Positions 16,628-24,553 of a stretch of 45,288 bases of DNA are shown in pieces; the first letter of the stretch is position 1; every line of letters begins with the position of its first letter. Origin of the DNA: Ornithomonoglobus_A sp045532455 (GTDB taxonomy: Bacteria > Bacillota > Clostridia > UBA1381); assembly GCA_045532455.1 (NCBI GenBank), contig JAZSFX010000003.1, positions 1-45,288 of the forward strand. Direction: 5' to 3'. The notes beneath the pieces are model-generated. The model was not told the DNA's origin, searched no databases, and worked only from the letters and a program-made list of their open reading frames with translations. A program made the position numbers and the translations under genes.

Positions 16628-18004
16628 TTGAAAACTAAAACAACTTATATTTGCTCTGAATGTGGCTACCAGACACCAAAATGGCTTGGTAAGTGCCCAT
16701 CGTGCAACCAATGGAATACTTTAGAAGAAACTCTTGTGGCGGCAGAAAAGAAAACTGCCGCCACATCGTCGCGTGTAAAATCCATAGCAGGCGACATAAG
16801 GCAACCGCAAAAAATCCGAGAGATAAAGCCAGGCTTTGAAAAACGCCACAAAACAGGCATTGGTGAGCTTGACAGAGTTCTTGGCGGCGGTATTGTGCAA
16901 GGGTCTTTGATTTTAGTGGGCGGCGACCCCGGAATTGGTAAGTCCACACTCCTTTTGCAGATTTGCGAAAGTTTAGATGGCGACAAAAAAATCCTCTACG
17001 TAAGCGGCGAGGAAAGCGAGGGACAAATCAAAATCCGTGCCGAAAGACTTGGTGTAAATAACGAGAATTTGTATCTCATAACCGAAACTGACGTTGAGAG
17101 GGTTATTGAGTGCATTTTATCCGAAAAGCCTGATATAGTAATAATCGACTCAATACAGACGATGAATCACTCCGAAATCTCGTCGGCTTCGGGCAGCGTG
17201 CCTCAGGTAAGAGAGGCTACCAACGCGTTTATGAAGATTGCAAAAAACAACGGTATTTCGATGTTTATTGTGGGACACGTTACAAAAGACGGTGCGCTTG
17301 CAGGTCCGAGAGTGCTTGAGCATATGGTGGACTGCGTTCTCTATTTTGAGGGCGACAAGCAAAACGCGTTCAGGATTTTAAGGGCGGTTAAAAACCGTTT
17401 TGGCTCAACAAACGAAATTGGTGTTTTCGAAATGCGCGATGTTGGTCTTTGCGAGGTAGAAAACCCCTCCGCGACACTTTTAGAGGGCAGAGAAAACGAT
17501 ACCTCGGGCAGTGCAATAGTGTGTACTATGGAGGGAACGCGCGGTGTATTGGCGCAAATTCAGGCGCTTGTAACTCCAACGGGGTTTGGTAATCCCAGAA
17601 GAATGTCCAACGGAATTGATATAAACCGCGTTCTGCTTTTGATTGCAGTTTTGGAAAAGCGCGCAAGAATGAATTTGTCAAATTCGGATATATACGTTAA
17701 TGTTACGGGCGGCTTAAGGATAGACGAGCGTGCCGCAGACCTCGGTATCTGCGTTGCAATAGCAACAGGACAGATGGACTCATCACTTCCGCCTGATATG
17801 ATATTTATAGGCGAGGTCGGTCTTGGCGGTGAGCTACGCTCTGTGTCTAATCTGGAAAAGCGTCTTAACGAGGCGGCAAAGCTTGGCTTTAAGTCGGCGA
17901 TTGTTCCAAAAGCCTCGCTAAAGGGCATAAAAACACCAAAAGATTTTGCGGCTTTGGGTGTTACAACTGTTAAAGACGCAGTGGATATAATAAGAAAGAA
18001 ATAG
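16628..18004 (+). CDS. radA: DNA repair protein RadA
   Basis: 458 residues from TTG 16628. The N-terminal zinc finger is Cys9, Cys12, Cys23 and Cys26 (CSECG, CPSCNQW). A RecA-like ATPase follows with Walker A GGDPGIGKST (98-107) and the RadA-specific VKNRFGSTNEIG motif, then a Lon-protease-like C-terminal domain. It drives branch migration in recombination. The gap to ilvD is 18 bp. Confidence 0.97.
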   Translation: MKTKTTYICSECGYQTPKWLGKCPSCNQWNTLEETLVAAEKKTAATSSRVKSIAGDIRQPQKIREIKPGFEKRHKTGIGELDRVLGGGIVQGSLILVGGDPGIGKSTLLLQICESLDGDKKILYVSGEESEGQIKIRAERLGVNNENLYLITETDVERVIECILSEKPDIVIIDSIQTMNHSEISSASGSVPQVREATNAFMKIAKNNGISMFIVGHVTKDGALAGPRVLEHMVDCVLYFEGDKQNAFRILRAVKNRFGSTNEIGVFEMRDVGLCEVENPSATLLEGRENDTSGSAIVCTMEGTRGVLAQIQALVTPTGFGNPRRMSNGIDINRVLLLIAVLEKRARMNLSNSDIYVNVTGGLRIDERAADLGICVAIATGQMDSSLPPDMIFIGEVGLGGELRSVSNLEKRLNEAAKLGFKSAIVPKASLKGIKTPKDFAALGVTTVKDAVDIIRKK

Positions 18005-18023
18005 TTTTTTGAAAGGATAAAAG

Positions 18024-18902
18024 ATGGATACTTTGGTAAGAGGCACAAGTATGGACGGTTCAATCCGTGTACTTGCCGCCACAACAACAGATATGGCAAA
18101 CGAGGCAGTGCGTATACACAACACATACCCCGTTGCAACTGCGGCACTTGGCAGACTCCTTACAGGCGCAGCGCTTATGGGTGCGACACTCAAAAATGAA
18201 ACGGACACACTTACAATGCAGATAAAGGGCGACGGACCCATCGGGACAGTAGTTGCGGTTTCCGACGCGCAAAGCAGAGTGCGCGGCTATGTAGGAAATC
18301 CGTGTATACAACGTCCGCTTAATGACAAAGGTAAGCTCGACGTGGGCGGTGCAGTAGGCGAGGGCTTTTTAACGGTTATTCGTGATTTAGGTTTAAAGGA
18401 GCCATATATCGGTCAGGTTCCGCTTGTTTCGGGCGAGATTGCCGAGGATATTTCGTATTATTACTCACAATCGGAGCAGATACCGACCGCAGTTGGTCTT
18501 GGTGTGCTTGTTGACGTGGATAACACTGTTATTGCCTCGGGCGGATTTATGATACAGATGCTTCCCGGCTCAACCGACGAAATGGCGAAAAAGCTTGAAG
18601 AAACACTTGCAAAGCTACCGCCTGTAACAAAGCTTATAAAAGACGGTACAACCGCCGAGGATTTACTCTTTACAGTAACTGAGGGCTTTGATATGCTGAT
18701 GGATAACAACTTTGTTACTCCTAAGTATGAATGTAAATGCTCAAAGGAGCGAATGGAAGAAGCACTTGTGTCAATCGGTGCAAAGGAAATTGAGGATATT
18801 ATAAAAGAGCAGGGTGAGGCAGAACTCACGTGCCATTTTTGCGATAATAAATATAAATTTTCACGCGAGGAATTAGAGGGATTATTAAAAAGTGCAAAAT
18901 AA
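18024..18902 (+). CDS. hslO: Redox-regulated chaperone Hsp33
   Basis: 292 residues. The C-terminal zinc-binding switch is Cys237, Cys239 (YECKC) and Cys270, Cys273 (TCHFC), all four present. Under oxidation with unfolding these cysteines form disulfides and activate holdase activity. The RBS is GAAAGGA. It is the last gene of the truA operon, followed at once by a strong hairpin. Confidence 0.96.
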   Translation: MDTLVRGTSMDGSIRVLAATTTDMANEAVRIHNTYPVATAALGRLLTGAALMGATLKNETDTLTMQIKGDGPIGTVVAVSDAQSRVRGYVGNPCIQRPLNDKGKLDVGGAVGEGFLTVIRDLGLKEPYIGQVPLVSGEIAEDISYYYSQSEQIPTAVGLGVLVDVDNTVIASGGFMIQMLPGSTDEMAKKLEETLAKLPPVTKLIKDGTTAEDLLFTVTEGFDMLMDNNFVTPKYECKCSKERMEEALVSIGAKEIEDIIKEQGEAELTCHFCDNKYKFSREELEGLLKSAK

Positions 18903-18906
18903 CAAA

Positions 18907-18933
18907 AAGGTCGTAGTCAATGACTACGACCTT
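18907..18933. terminator. Bidirectional terminator between hslO and the RAYT gene
   Basis: A perfect inverted repeat, AAGGTCGTAGT / ACTACGACCTT with a 5-nt loop, flanked by A-rich sequence on the left and T-containing sequence on the right. It lies between convergent genes and overlaps the RAYT stop codon. Confidence 0.75.
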
Positions 18934-19438
18934 AATTATTATAAAAACAATCCTGTTCCCATCTTATTACGTTTGTATCAATATATTCCCATATTTTTTG
19001 GTAGTCCTTTTCACCACGGATAATATGGTCATTAGATAATCTCTGCCATATATTTTCACCAAATTCTCTGTTGCAAAACCGTTTAAATGTTGATATAAAT
19101 TTTGCTATAATTGAATTTGTAGGGGACGGCGTCCTCGACGTCCCGATTTGATTTTGTGTTTCTGTTATCTTAATTAATAAATGAATATGATTTGGCATAA
19201 TTACATATTTATCAACAGAAATATTTTCATAAAAATCATTCATATGGTTTATGTGTTTATCTGCTATTCTACCATATTGGGTTAATATGTTTTGCGGGAC
19301 GTCGAGGACGCCGTCCCCTACGATTATTTTAGATAACAATTGTTTTCTATCTTTTACACATATCGTAATAAAATACGCACCTGGTGTAGAATAATCATAT
19401 TCTTTTAATCTTGTGGGTTTTCGTTTTGGTAATTCCAT
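18932..19438 (-). CDS. REP-associated tyrosine transposase (RAYT, Y1 HUH family)
   Basis: 168 residues. N-terminal YFITICVKDRK, the HUH motif VIMPNHIHLLI (His84, His86), a C-terminal WQR...DHIIR segment and Tyr152 in WEYIDTN, which aligns with the catalytic Tyr of E. coli TnpA-REP (VDYIYINP). These single-strand nucleases are linked to spread of REP/REPIN repeats. The gene itself contains two copies of the local GTAGGGGAC repeat, in opposite orientation and in frame (residues 40-48 and 98-107). It begins 8 bp after uppP with an AAGGGGAG RBS. All catalytic residues are present, so it may be active. Confidence 0.9.
   Translation of the reverse strand: MELPKRKPTRLKEYDYSTPGAYFITICVKDRKQLLSKIIVGDGVLDVPQNILTQYGRIADKHINHMNDFYENISVDKYVIMPNHIHLLIKITETQNQIGTSRTPSPTNSIIAKFISTFKRFCNREFGENIWQRLSNDHIIRGEKDYQKIWEYIDTNVIRWEQDCFYNN
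19119..19145 (+). repeat. REP-like unit inside the RAYT gene (distal copy)
   Basis: A 27-bp unit beginning GTAGGGGACGGCG and ending CGACGTCCCG, a short hairpin. It is the exact reverse complement of 19295-19321. In the RAYT frame it encodes residues 98-107, a linker after the HUH strand. Confidence 0.85.
19295..19321 (-). repeat. REP-like unit inside the RAYT gene (proximal copy)
   Basis: Perfect reverse complement of 19119-19145, separated from it by 149 bp. The two units face inward, giving a REPIN-like pair that spans the HUH motif. The RAYT frame reads it as VGDGVLDVP (residues 40-48). Confidence 0.85.
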
Positions 19439-19446
19439 AACTCCCC

Positions 19447-20280
19447 TTACACCACTGCAGCACCCGATATTGCAAAATACAATATTATGAGAACTCCCAG
19501 CACAATTCTGTAATATCCAAATGCTTTAAAATCGTTTTTACGGATATATTCCATAAGGAACTTTATTGCCAGAACTGACACTATATATGCCACCGCCATA
19601 CCTATCAGCAAAAGATACAACTCCTCTGTGCCAAACATTCCGAATTCCATAAAATACTTTACTATCTTTAATGCGCTCGCACCAAGCATAACGGGCACTG
19701 CTAAAAAGAACGAGAATTCCGCCGCCACAAATCTGCTTGTACCAAGTATCACCGCACCAAGAATGGTTGCACCGCTTCTTGACGTACCAGGCACAAGTGC
19801 AAGCACCTGAAACACACCAATAAGTGCGGCCGTTTTATAACTAAGTGCACCAATATCCTCAAATTTAGGTGTCTTTTTACGGTTTTCGATTATGATAAAT
19901 GCTATTCCGTAAACTATAAGCATTGTGGCAACAACGTAAGATTTATACAGGTATGTATCGATTATATCATCAAACAATAAGCCTATAATTGCCGCAGGAA
20001 TACAACCCACAAGCACTTTAAACCACATTGTCCACGTGTCTTTTTTCTCCTGCACGCTTTTCTTTGGCGAGAAGGGATTAAGCTTATGAAAATACATTGT
20101 TACAACCGCTAAAATTGAGCCGAACTGTATTACCACCAAAAACAAATCCTTAAAGTCTTTGTTGTGAGACATAAAGTTCATAAACTGGTCAACCAATATC
20201 ATATGCCCCGTACTGCTTACGGGCAGCCACTCGGTAATTCCCTGAACAATTCCCAAAATTATGCTTTTTATAATTTCCAT
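19447..20280 (-). CDS. uppP: Undecaprenyl-diphosphatase
   Basis: 277 residues with about eight membrane segments. The BacA/UppP catalytic motifs are present: GITEWLPVSSTGH (Glu17, His26) and PGTSRSGATI. It dephosphorylates undecaprenyl pyrophosphate to recycle the lipid carrier for cell wall synthesis, and high levels give bacitracin resistance. Its RBS is AAAGGA. The RAYT gene follows 8 bp later, so the two are probably cotranscribed. Confidence 0.96.
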   Translation of the reverse strand: MEIIKSIILGIVQGITEWLPVSSTGHMILVDQFMNFMSHNKDFKDLFLVVIQFGSILAVVTMYFHKLNPFSPKKSVQEKKDTWTMWFKVLVGCIPAAIIGLLFDDIIDTYLYKSYVVATMLIVYGIAFIIIENRKKTPKFEDIGALSYKTAALIGVFQVLALVPGTSRSGATILGAVILGTSRFVAAEFSFFLAVPVMLGASALKIVKYFMEFGMFGTEELYLLLIGMAVAYIVSVLAIKFLMEYIRKNDFKAFGYYRIVLGVLIILYFAISGAAVV

Positions 20281-20332
20281 TATACGAAAAATCCTTTCTT
20301 TAATGTTTTCACGTTATTACGGAAGGGCTTTT

Positions 20333-20390
20333 GCGGTTCGTCGTAAACGCCGAACCCTACGATGTTTTTGTTATCATATCCGTAGGGGTA
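20333..20390. repeat. REP-like units upstream of uppP
   Basis: A full unit on the minus strand (20360-20333) reads GTAGGGTTCGGCG, then GACGAACCGC. A second GTAGGGGTA start lies on the plus strand at 20382-20390 without a clear hairpin. The pair is outward-facing, unlike most others in this window. Confidence 0.6.
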
Positions 20391-20419
20391 TCATTTATGC
20401 ACAAAAAGCATTAGCCCAC

Positions 20420-20522
20420 GGGCGTATGATTTTTGATGCAGAACGCGCTAAACACACCCGAAGTCGTACGAGGGTACGTCGAGCGGTGGGGTTGGTGTGT
20501 TATGCGCAAAAAGCATTAGCCC
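20420..20522. repeat. 103-bp inverted-end element, copy 1
   Basis: The ends are inverted: GGGCGTATGATTTTTG at the left and CAAAAAGCATTAGCCC at the right. The interior has a small CGTAC/GTACG hairpin and, in this copy, AACACACC/GGTGTGTT arms. Copy 2 is at 24451-24553, the same length and about 85% identical (15 differences counted). A further partial end (CACAAAAAGCATTAGCCC, 20400-20417) lies just outside. The right end contains the GGC-TAA that ends the cytidylate-kinase-like gene. Confidence 0.8.
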
Positions 20523-21130
20523 CGATATGCTTCTATTACTAACTTTGCTGCCTTTTCAAGTCCGAACTTGCCAACATTAACGCACAAATCATACGAGGCA
20601 ATGTTTCCCCACTTTTTGTTTGTGTAGTAGTCGTAATAAGTTCTTCTTTGCTTATCCTTCTTTTGCAGGGTGTCCTTTGCCTTTTCGCGTGCTACACCAA
20701 GATTATTAACCGCAAATTCTATCTTGGTGTCTATAGGAGCATACACAAACACACTTAATACGTCGTGGTCAGTTTCTGCTAAAACGTAGTCGGCACATCT
20801 TCCCACCAATATACAATCGCCCTTATCGGCAAGCTCCTTTATTACCTTTGACTGCGCAACAAAAAGCTTATCGTTAAGCGGCATTTCGTAATACAAAGGT
20901 ACATTAATTCCTCTTGTTCCCCAACTGCCCATAACTACTGAATACAACAAACTGTTAGTTGCTCTTTCATCTATTTCCTTTATAGCCTCAAGACTGACGT
21001 CGCTTTTTTTTGCCGCCAGCTCCACAAGCTCTTTATCGTATAGCGGAATGTTTAACTCTTTTGCAATTATCTCTCCCATCGCTCGTCCGCCACTACCGAA
21101 TTGTCTGCCTATTGTGATGATTTTTGACAT
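20516..21130 (-). CDS. Cytidylate kinase-like family protein
   Basis: 204 residues with P-loop GRQFGSGGRAMGE and the KELVELAAKKSDVS stretch typical of the cytidylate-kinase-like (AAK6-type) family common in gut Clostridia. The true substrate of this group is not established, so it should not be called cmk. The RBS GAAAGGACGTGAGG precedes ATG 21130. The final Gly codon and TAA stop lie inside the 103-bp repeat, so the natural C-terminus may have been altered. Confidence 0.85.
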   Translation of the reverse strand: MSKIITIGRQFGSGGRAMGEIIAKELNIPLYDKELVELAAKKSDVSLEAIKEIDERATNSLLYSVVMGSWGTRGINVPLYYEMPLNDKLFVAQSKVIKELADKGDCILVGRCADYVLAETDHDVLSVFVYAPIDTKIEFAVNNLGVAREKAKDTLQKKDKQRRTYYDYYTNKKWGNIASYDLCVNVGKFGLEKAAKLVIEAYRG

Positions 21131-21145
21131 ATCCTCACGTCCTTT

Positions 21146-21736
21146 CTATTGTTTTTGTGTATTCTCGTTAAGCGCATTCACTGCCCTTATTGATTCTATA
21201 TTATCGCGATAATGTATTTTTGCCTCGTTTACTCTTATAACGTAATTTCTTGTTTCGGTAAACGGTATGTATTTTAGTGTTTTACCGTCGTCGCTGTAAT
21301 TGGGATTTTGCAGCCACTCCGAAACATTTCCCATACCTCCGTTATATGCCGCAAGTGCAGTATCTACCACACCCGAGTAATTATCAATTAAAAATCTCAG
21401 GTAATGACACCCAAGCATTATATTGCTTTCGGGGTCCATATAATTATGCACGCTAATACCCATATGCTCTGCCATCCACGTAGCAGTTTCTTCTGTTAAC
21501 TGCATAAGACCGCCCGCAAAGCCTGAGTGCGCCTCGGGAACAAAATCGCTCTCTGTTCTTATAACGCCCATAACAAGAAACGGGTCAAGATTGTTTTCGT
21601 TTGCATATTTGGTTATTAAATCCTCATACGCAAGCGGATATAATATCTTCTGACCTGTCTGCACACCTGTAAAAGTGCCTTTTACAAGCAGGGCTATCAT
21701 TGCTATGAACAACAGTATTTTTATAAATTTACCCAT
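21146..21736 (-). CDS. Lytic transglycosylase (SLT domain)
   Basis: 196 residues: an N-terminal membrane anchor or signal (residues 4-20), then an SLT goose-lysozyme-like domain. Catalytic Glu62 is in VIRTESDFVPEAHSG, followed by GGLMQL and the AYNGGMGNV motif. It cleaves peptidoglycan glycan strands to anhydro-muropeptides outside the membrane. It overlaps the coaE stop by one base (TAATG), and its RBS lies in the coaE end. The order coaE-transglycosylase is seen in other Clostridia. Confidence 0.93.
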   Translation of the reverse strand: MGKFIKILLFIAMIALLVKGTFTGVQTGQKILYPLAYEDLITKYANENNLDPFLVMGVIRTESDFVPEAHSGFAGGLMQLTEETATWMAEHMGISVHNYMDPESNIMLGCHYLRFLIDNYSGVVDTALAAYNGGMGNVSEWLQNPNYSDDGKTLKYIPFTETRNYVIRVNEAKIHYRDNIESIRAVNALNENTQKQ

Positions 21737-22329
21737 TAAATCTCCTTTTTATCAAGCATTTGTGATAAAATATTGCGTGATTGTTTTTCTAAATCGCTTT
21801 CATCTTCATTTTGTATAACAAAATCGGAATTACTCACAAAAAACTCCTCGCTCTTTTGTGCCATAATCCGTCTTTTTGCATCATCACCCGTAATATTATC
21901 ACGTGCCATAATTCGTTTTTTGCGCGTTTCTTCACTTGCTCTTACACACACAATATATTGGCACAATTCTTGCACTGATGAGCCTATAATAACCGCACCG
22001 TCTATGGCGCATATGGGCGAGTTACCCATCTCTTGTATGATTTTTTCTTTTATGTATTTATGTGTTATTGTGTTCAATCTATCAAGTTTTTTGCCATCTT
22101 CAAAGACTATTGCACCCAGCTTTTTGCGGTCAATTTCACCCTTGGGGGTTAAAACACCTTCTCCGAATTCATTTGTTATTTCTCTTGTGCAGGGCATATC
22201 AGCTTTGATTAATGTATGATACACCTCATCGGCATTTATTACATTAACACCTATTTCTCTAAAAATTTTTGATACTGTGCTTTTTCCCGCACCTGTTTGT
22301 CCTGTTATACCAAAAATTAACTGTTTCAT
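21736..22329 (-). CDS. coaE: Dephospho-CoA kinase
   Basis: About 197 residues. P-loop GITGQTGAGKST (7-18) and the INADEVYHTLI motif are typical. It phosphorylates dephospho-CoA, the last step in CoA synthesis. I choose ATG 22329, which overlaps the ung stop as ATGA; an in-frame TTG at 22347 is less likely. The C-terminal lid region is present. Confidence 0.94.
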   Translation of the reverse strand: MKQLIFGITGQTGAGKSTVSKIFREIGVNVINADEVYHTLIKADMPCTREITNEFGEGVLTPKGEIDRKKLGAIVFEDGKKLDRLNTITHKYIKEKIIQEMGNSPICAIDGAVIIGSSVQELCQYIVCVRASEETRKKRIMARDNITGDDAKRRIMAQKSEEFFVSNSDFVIQNEDESDLEKQSRNILSQMLDKKEI

Positions 22330-23000
22330 ATGTTTTCTATCTGCCAATCTATTTTTTCTTTGCCCATCAGGGTCAAAAGCTCGTTAGTCTTTTTAAAGTG
22401 TCCGCAACCGAAAAAGCCTCTTGACGCAGATAACGGACTCGGGTGCGGAGCAGTGAGCACATAATGTTTGGGGTTTGTTATAACACTCTGCTTTTCCCTT
22501 GCGTTTGCACCCCACAGAAGAAATATAATACTCTCTTCTCGCTCGTTTAGCTTTTTTATAACATTATCGGTAAAGGTTTCCCAGCCTTTGTTACGGTGCG
22601 AGTTTGCAGCACCGTCTCTTACGGTGAGCGCAGCATTTAGAAGTAGGACGCCTTGCTTTGCCCACTTTTCGAGGTAGCCGTTGTTGGGGATGTAGCAGTC
22701 AAGCTCGTTTTTTAATTCCTTATACATATTAAGAAGTGATGGCGGAATTTTTACGCCCTTTTGCACCGAGAATGCAAGTCCATGAGCTTGTCCCTCCTCG
22801 TGATACGGGTCCTGCCCGAGTATCACTGCGCGCACTTCACTGTACGGTGTCCATTTAAGCGCGTTAAAAATATCGTACATATCGGGATGTATCTTGTGTG
22901 TGGAATACTCCTCTTTAAGAAATACCCTCAGCTTTTTATAATAATCCTTTTCAAATTCTCCTTTTAGAACGTCATCCCAATCATTACCGAAAGAAACCAT
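22326..23000 (-). CDS. ung: Uracil-DNA glycosylase, family 1
   Basis: 224 residues from ATG 23000, preceded by AAAAGGGA; an upstream in-frame start at 23045 gives a tail with no family match. The catalytic motif is ILGQDPYHEEGQAHGLAFSV (Asp64 region) and the DNA-binding motif is APHPSPLSASRGFFGCGHF. It removes uracil from DNA. The stop overlaps coaE. Confidence 0.96.
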   Translation of the reverse strand: MVSFGNDWDDVLKGEFEKDYYKKLRVFLKEEYSTHKIHPDMYDIFNALKWTPYSEVRAVILGQDPYHEEGQAHGLAFSVQKGVKIPPSLLNMYKELKNELDCYIPNNGYLEKWAKQGVLLLNAALTVRDGAANSHRNKGWETFTDNVIKKLNEREESIIFLLWGANAREKQSVITNPKHYVLTAPHPSPLSASRGFFGCGHFKKTNELLTLMGKEKIDWQIENI

Positions 23001-23096
23001 AATCTGTATCCCTTTTTCTTTTATTGTTTTTGTGTTTAATACCATTATACCAAAATTTCACTAAAAAATCAACTCTTTTTTGCTACAGCACACCAT

Positions 23097-24206
23097 CTAT
23101 GGCCTGTAGCACTGTTTTATGACCTCACAGATGGCAGTGGCAACATACATTGCGCCTCGTTTTGCCTCGTCTATGGTGTTTCCGTTAGCACCAATTTCCA
23201 AAAGCAGACTTCCGTTTGTTGTGTGCATATTAAAGCGCTCCAATCTTAAATCTATAGGTCGCATAAGTGTTGGGTACATTTGAGTTGCGGCGCTCTGTAT
23301 TTTGGCGGCAAGCTTTAAATTCTCGCGCCACTGTGGATGATACAAGCCTGAACTGTCCGTTCCGCAAACCAACATAACCTGAGCAACATCCTCTCCGTTT
23401 ATTTGTGTTGTTTTTTTAAGACGACTACCATCATCATATATATACCCGTCTCTGTGAATATCCAAAACAATTTTTATTGACGGGTTTTCACGCAGATTTT
23501 TTTCTATTGTGCTAAGCGTTCTTGTGTATGCACCCTGATATGATGGATAGTCGTGTACAGTGGTATCGTGAATAACACCGATGTTATTCTCTGCAAATAC
23601 CTTTTTCATCTGCTCGCCTACCGAGATAACATTCTTTGTGGCGTCGGTGTTGCGCTCCCCGAACTCACCGTAGCTTTCGGTGGTATGAGTATGTACAATC
23701 AGAACTTCGGGTGAGTTGTCGCAATTTAAGGTATATGCCACATCTGCGCCAACAAACTCATTTGCATTTATACTATATGCGGTCGGATTTGTTATTTCGA
23801 CACCGCCAAACGACATAATCTGCTCCTTTGTAATGTTTGGTGTTACGATTTGTTGCAGTATTGTGTCCTCTTTTTCTTTAATCACTTGCTCTTTTTCTTC
23901 TGCGACTTCTACCTCCGTGCTTTTTTCTTCAAATATGGGCGAAAACTCGCCTATTATGCTCTCACTGCTTGAAATATCAAACCCTAAAAGCTTGTCCATA
24001 ATTTTTTTTGGTGAGATTTTGTTTTCGCTGCTGTCGGGTAAGCCCTCCTCCAATATGTCGGTGTATAACTCCTGCTCCGAAAACACTGCAACTGTACGGT
24101 TTTTTGCATAGATAACTGACGCAGCAACGGTCGTTGCAACGGTTATTAACGAGATTAGTGCTATAATAATATGTGTACGCCTTATGTGTATTGTCTTAAA
24201 AATCAT
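23097..24206 (-). CDS. spoIIP: Stage II sporulation protein P
   Basis: About 369 residues. An N-terminal membrane segment (near residues 12-30) leads to a linker and then the SpoIIP amidase/endopeptidase domain: LIVHTHTTESYG, then LDIHRDGY. With SpoIID and SpoIIM it thins septal and lateral peptidoglycan to let the mother cell engulf the forespore. I prefer ATG 24206; TTG 24215 has GAGAGGG too close. The usual gpr neighbour is not present. A sigma-E promoter should exist upstream, but I could not identify a convincing one. Confidence 0.92.
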   Translation of the reverse strand: MIFKTIHIRRTHIIIALISLITVATTVAASVIYAKNRTVAVFSEQELYTDILEEGLPDSSENKISPKKIMDKLLGFDISSSESIIGEFSPIFEEKSTEVEVAEEKEQVIKEKEDTILQQIVTPNITKEQIMSFGGVEITNPTAYSINANEFVGADVAYTLNCDNSPEVLIVHTHTTESYGEFGERNTDATKNVISVGEQMKKVFAENNIGVIHDTTVHDYPSYQGAYTRTLSTIEKNLRENPSIKIVLDIHRDGYIYDDGSRLKKTTQINGEDVAQVMLVCGTDSSGLYHPQWRENLKLAAKIQSAATQMYPTLMRPIDLRLERFNMHTTNGSLLLEIGANGNTIDEAKRGAMYVATAICEVIKQCYRP

Positions 24207-24314
24207 TTGTCGCAATATCCCTCTCTGTTATTTTTCCTATATTATTTTTACTTTGTTAATAGGAAAAATATACCTGTTAAGATGGATATTTTTGCACAAA
24301 GATGAGCCAGAAAA

Positions 24315-24409
24315 AGAGAGGACAATCTGTATAAATTCTATTGCTCAGACAGACAAATTCTTACGAATTTGAAACTCGCAATATCAAATTTATACAGACA
24401 GTCCTCTCT
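24315..24409 (-). ncRNA. Candidate structured RNA element, copy B (upstream of spoIIP)
   Basis: On the minus strand the arms AGAGAGGACTGTCTGTAT and ATACAGATTGTCCTCTCT pair over 23 positions with one mismatch and one G-U. The core matches copy A (TTTGATATTG, GAGTTT, GAGCAATAGAATT). The inner hairpin is CAAATTC/GAATTTG, with changes relative to copy A that keep pairing. A further CACAAA/TTTGTG pairing lies outside the arms. It ends about 110 bp before spoIIP. It may be a leader element, an independent small RNA or a mobile palindrome. Confidence 0.7.
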
Positions 24410-24450
24410 CTATGATTTGTGTTGTTATGCGCTAAAAGCATTATTTTCTC

Positions 24451-24553
24451 GGGCGTATGCTTTTTGATGCAGAACTCACGAAACACACCCGAAGGCGTAC
24501 AAAGGTACGTCAAGTGGTGAGTTTTGTGGGTTGGGCGCAAAAAGCATTAGCCC
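24451..24553. repeat. 103-bp inverted-end element, copy 2
   Basis: The ends GGGCGTATGCTTTTTG and CAAAAAGCATTAGCCC pair over ATGCTTTTTG/CAAAAAGCAT without mismatch. The interior CGTAC/GTACG hairpin is kept, but its loop differs from copy 1. This copy has AACTCAC/GTGAGTT arms. A partial end (GCGCTAAAAGCATTA) lies outside at 24430-24444. The right end contains the GGC-TAA stop of yebC at exactly the same offset as in copy 1. Confidence 0.8.

Noticed and set aside
24216..24314. A sigma-E promoter for spoIIP
   Set aside because: GTATATT-like text is present, but no matching -10 lies at the right distance, so I did not list it.
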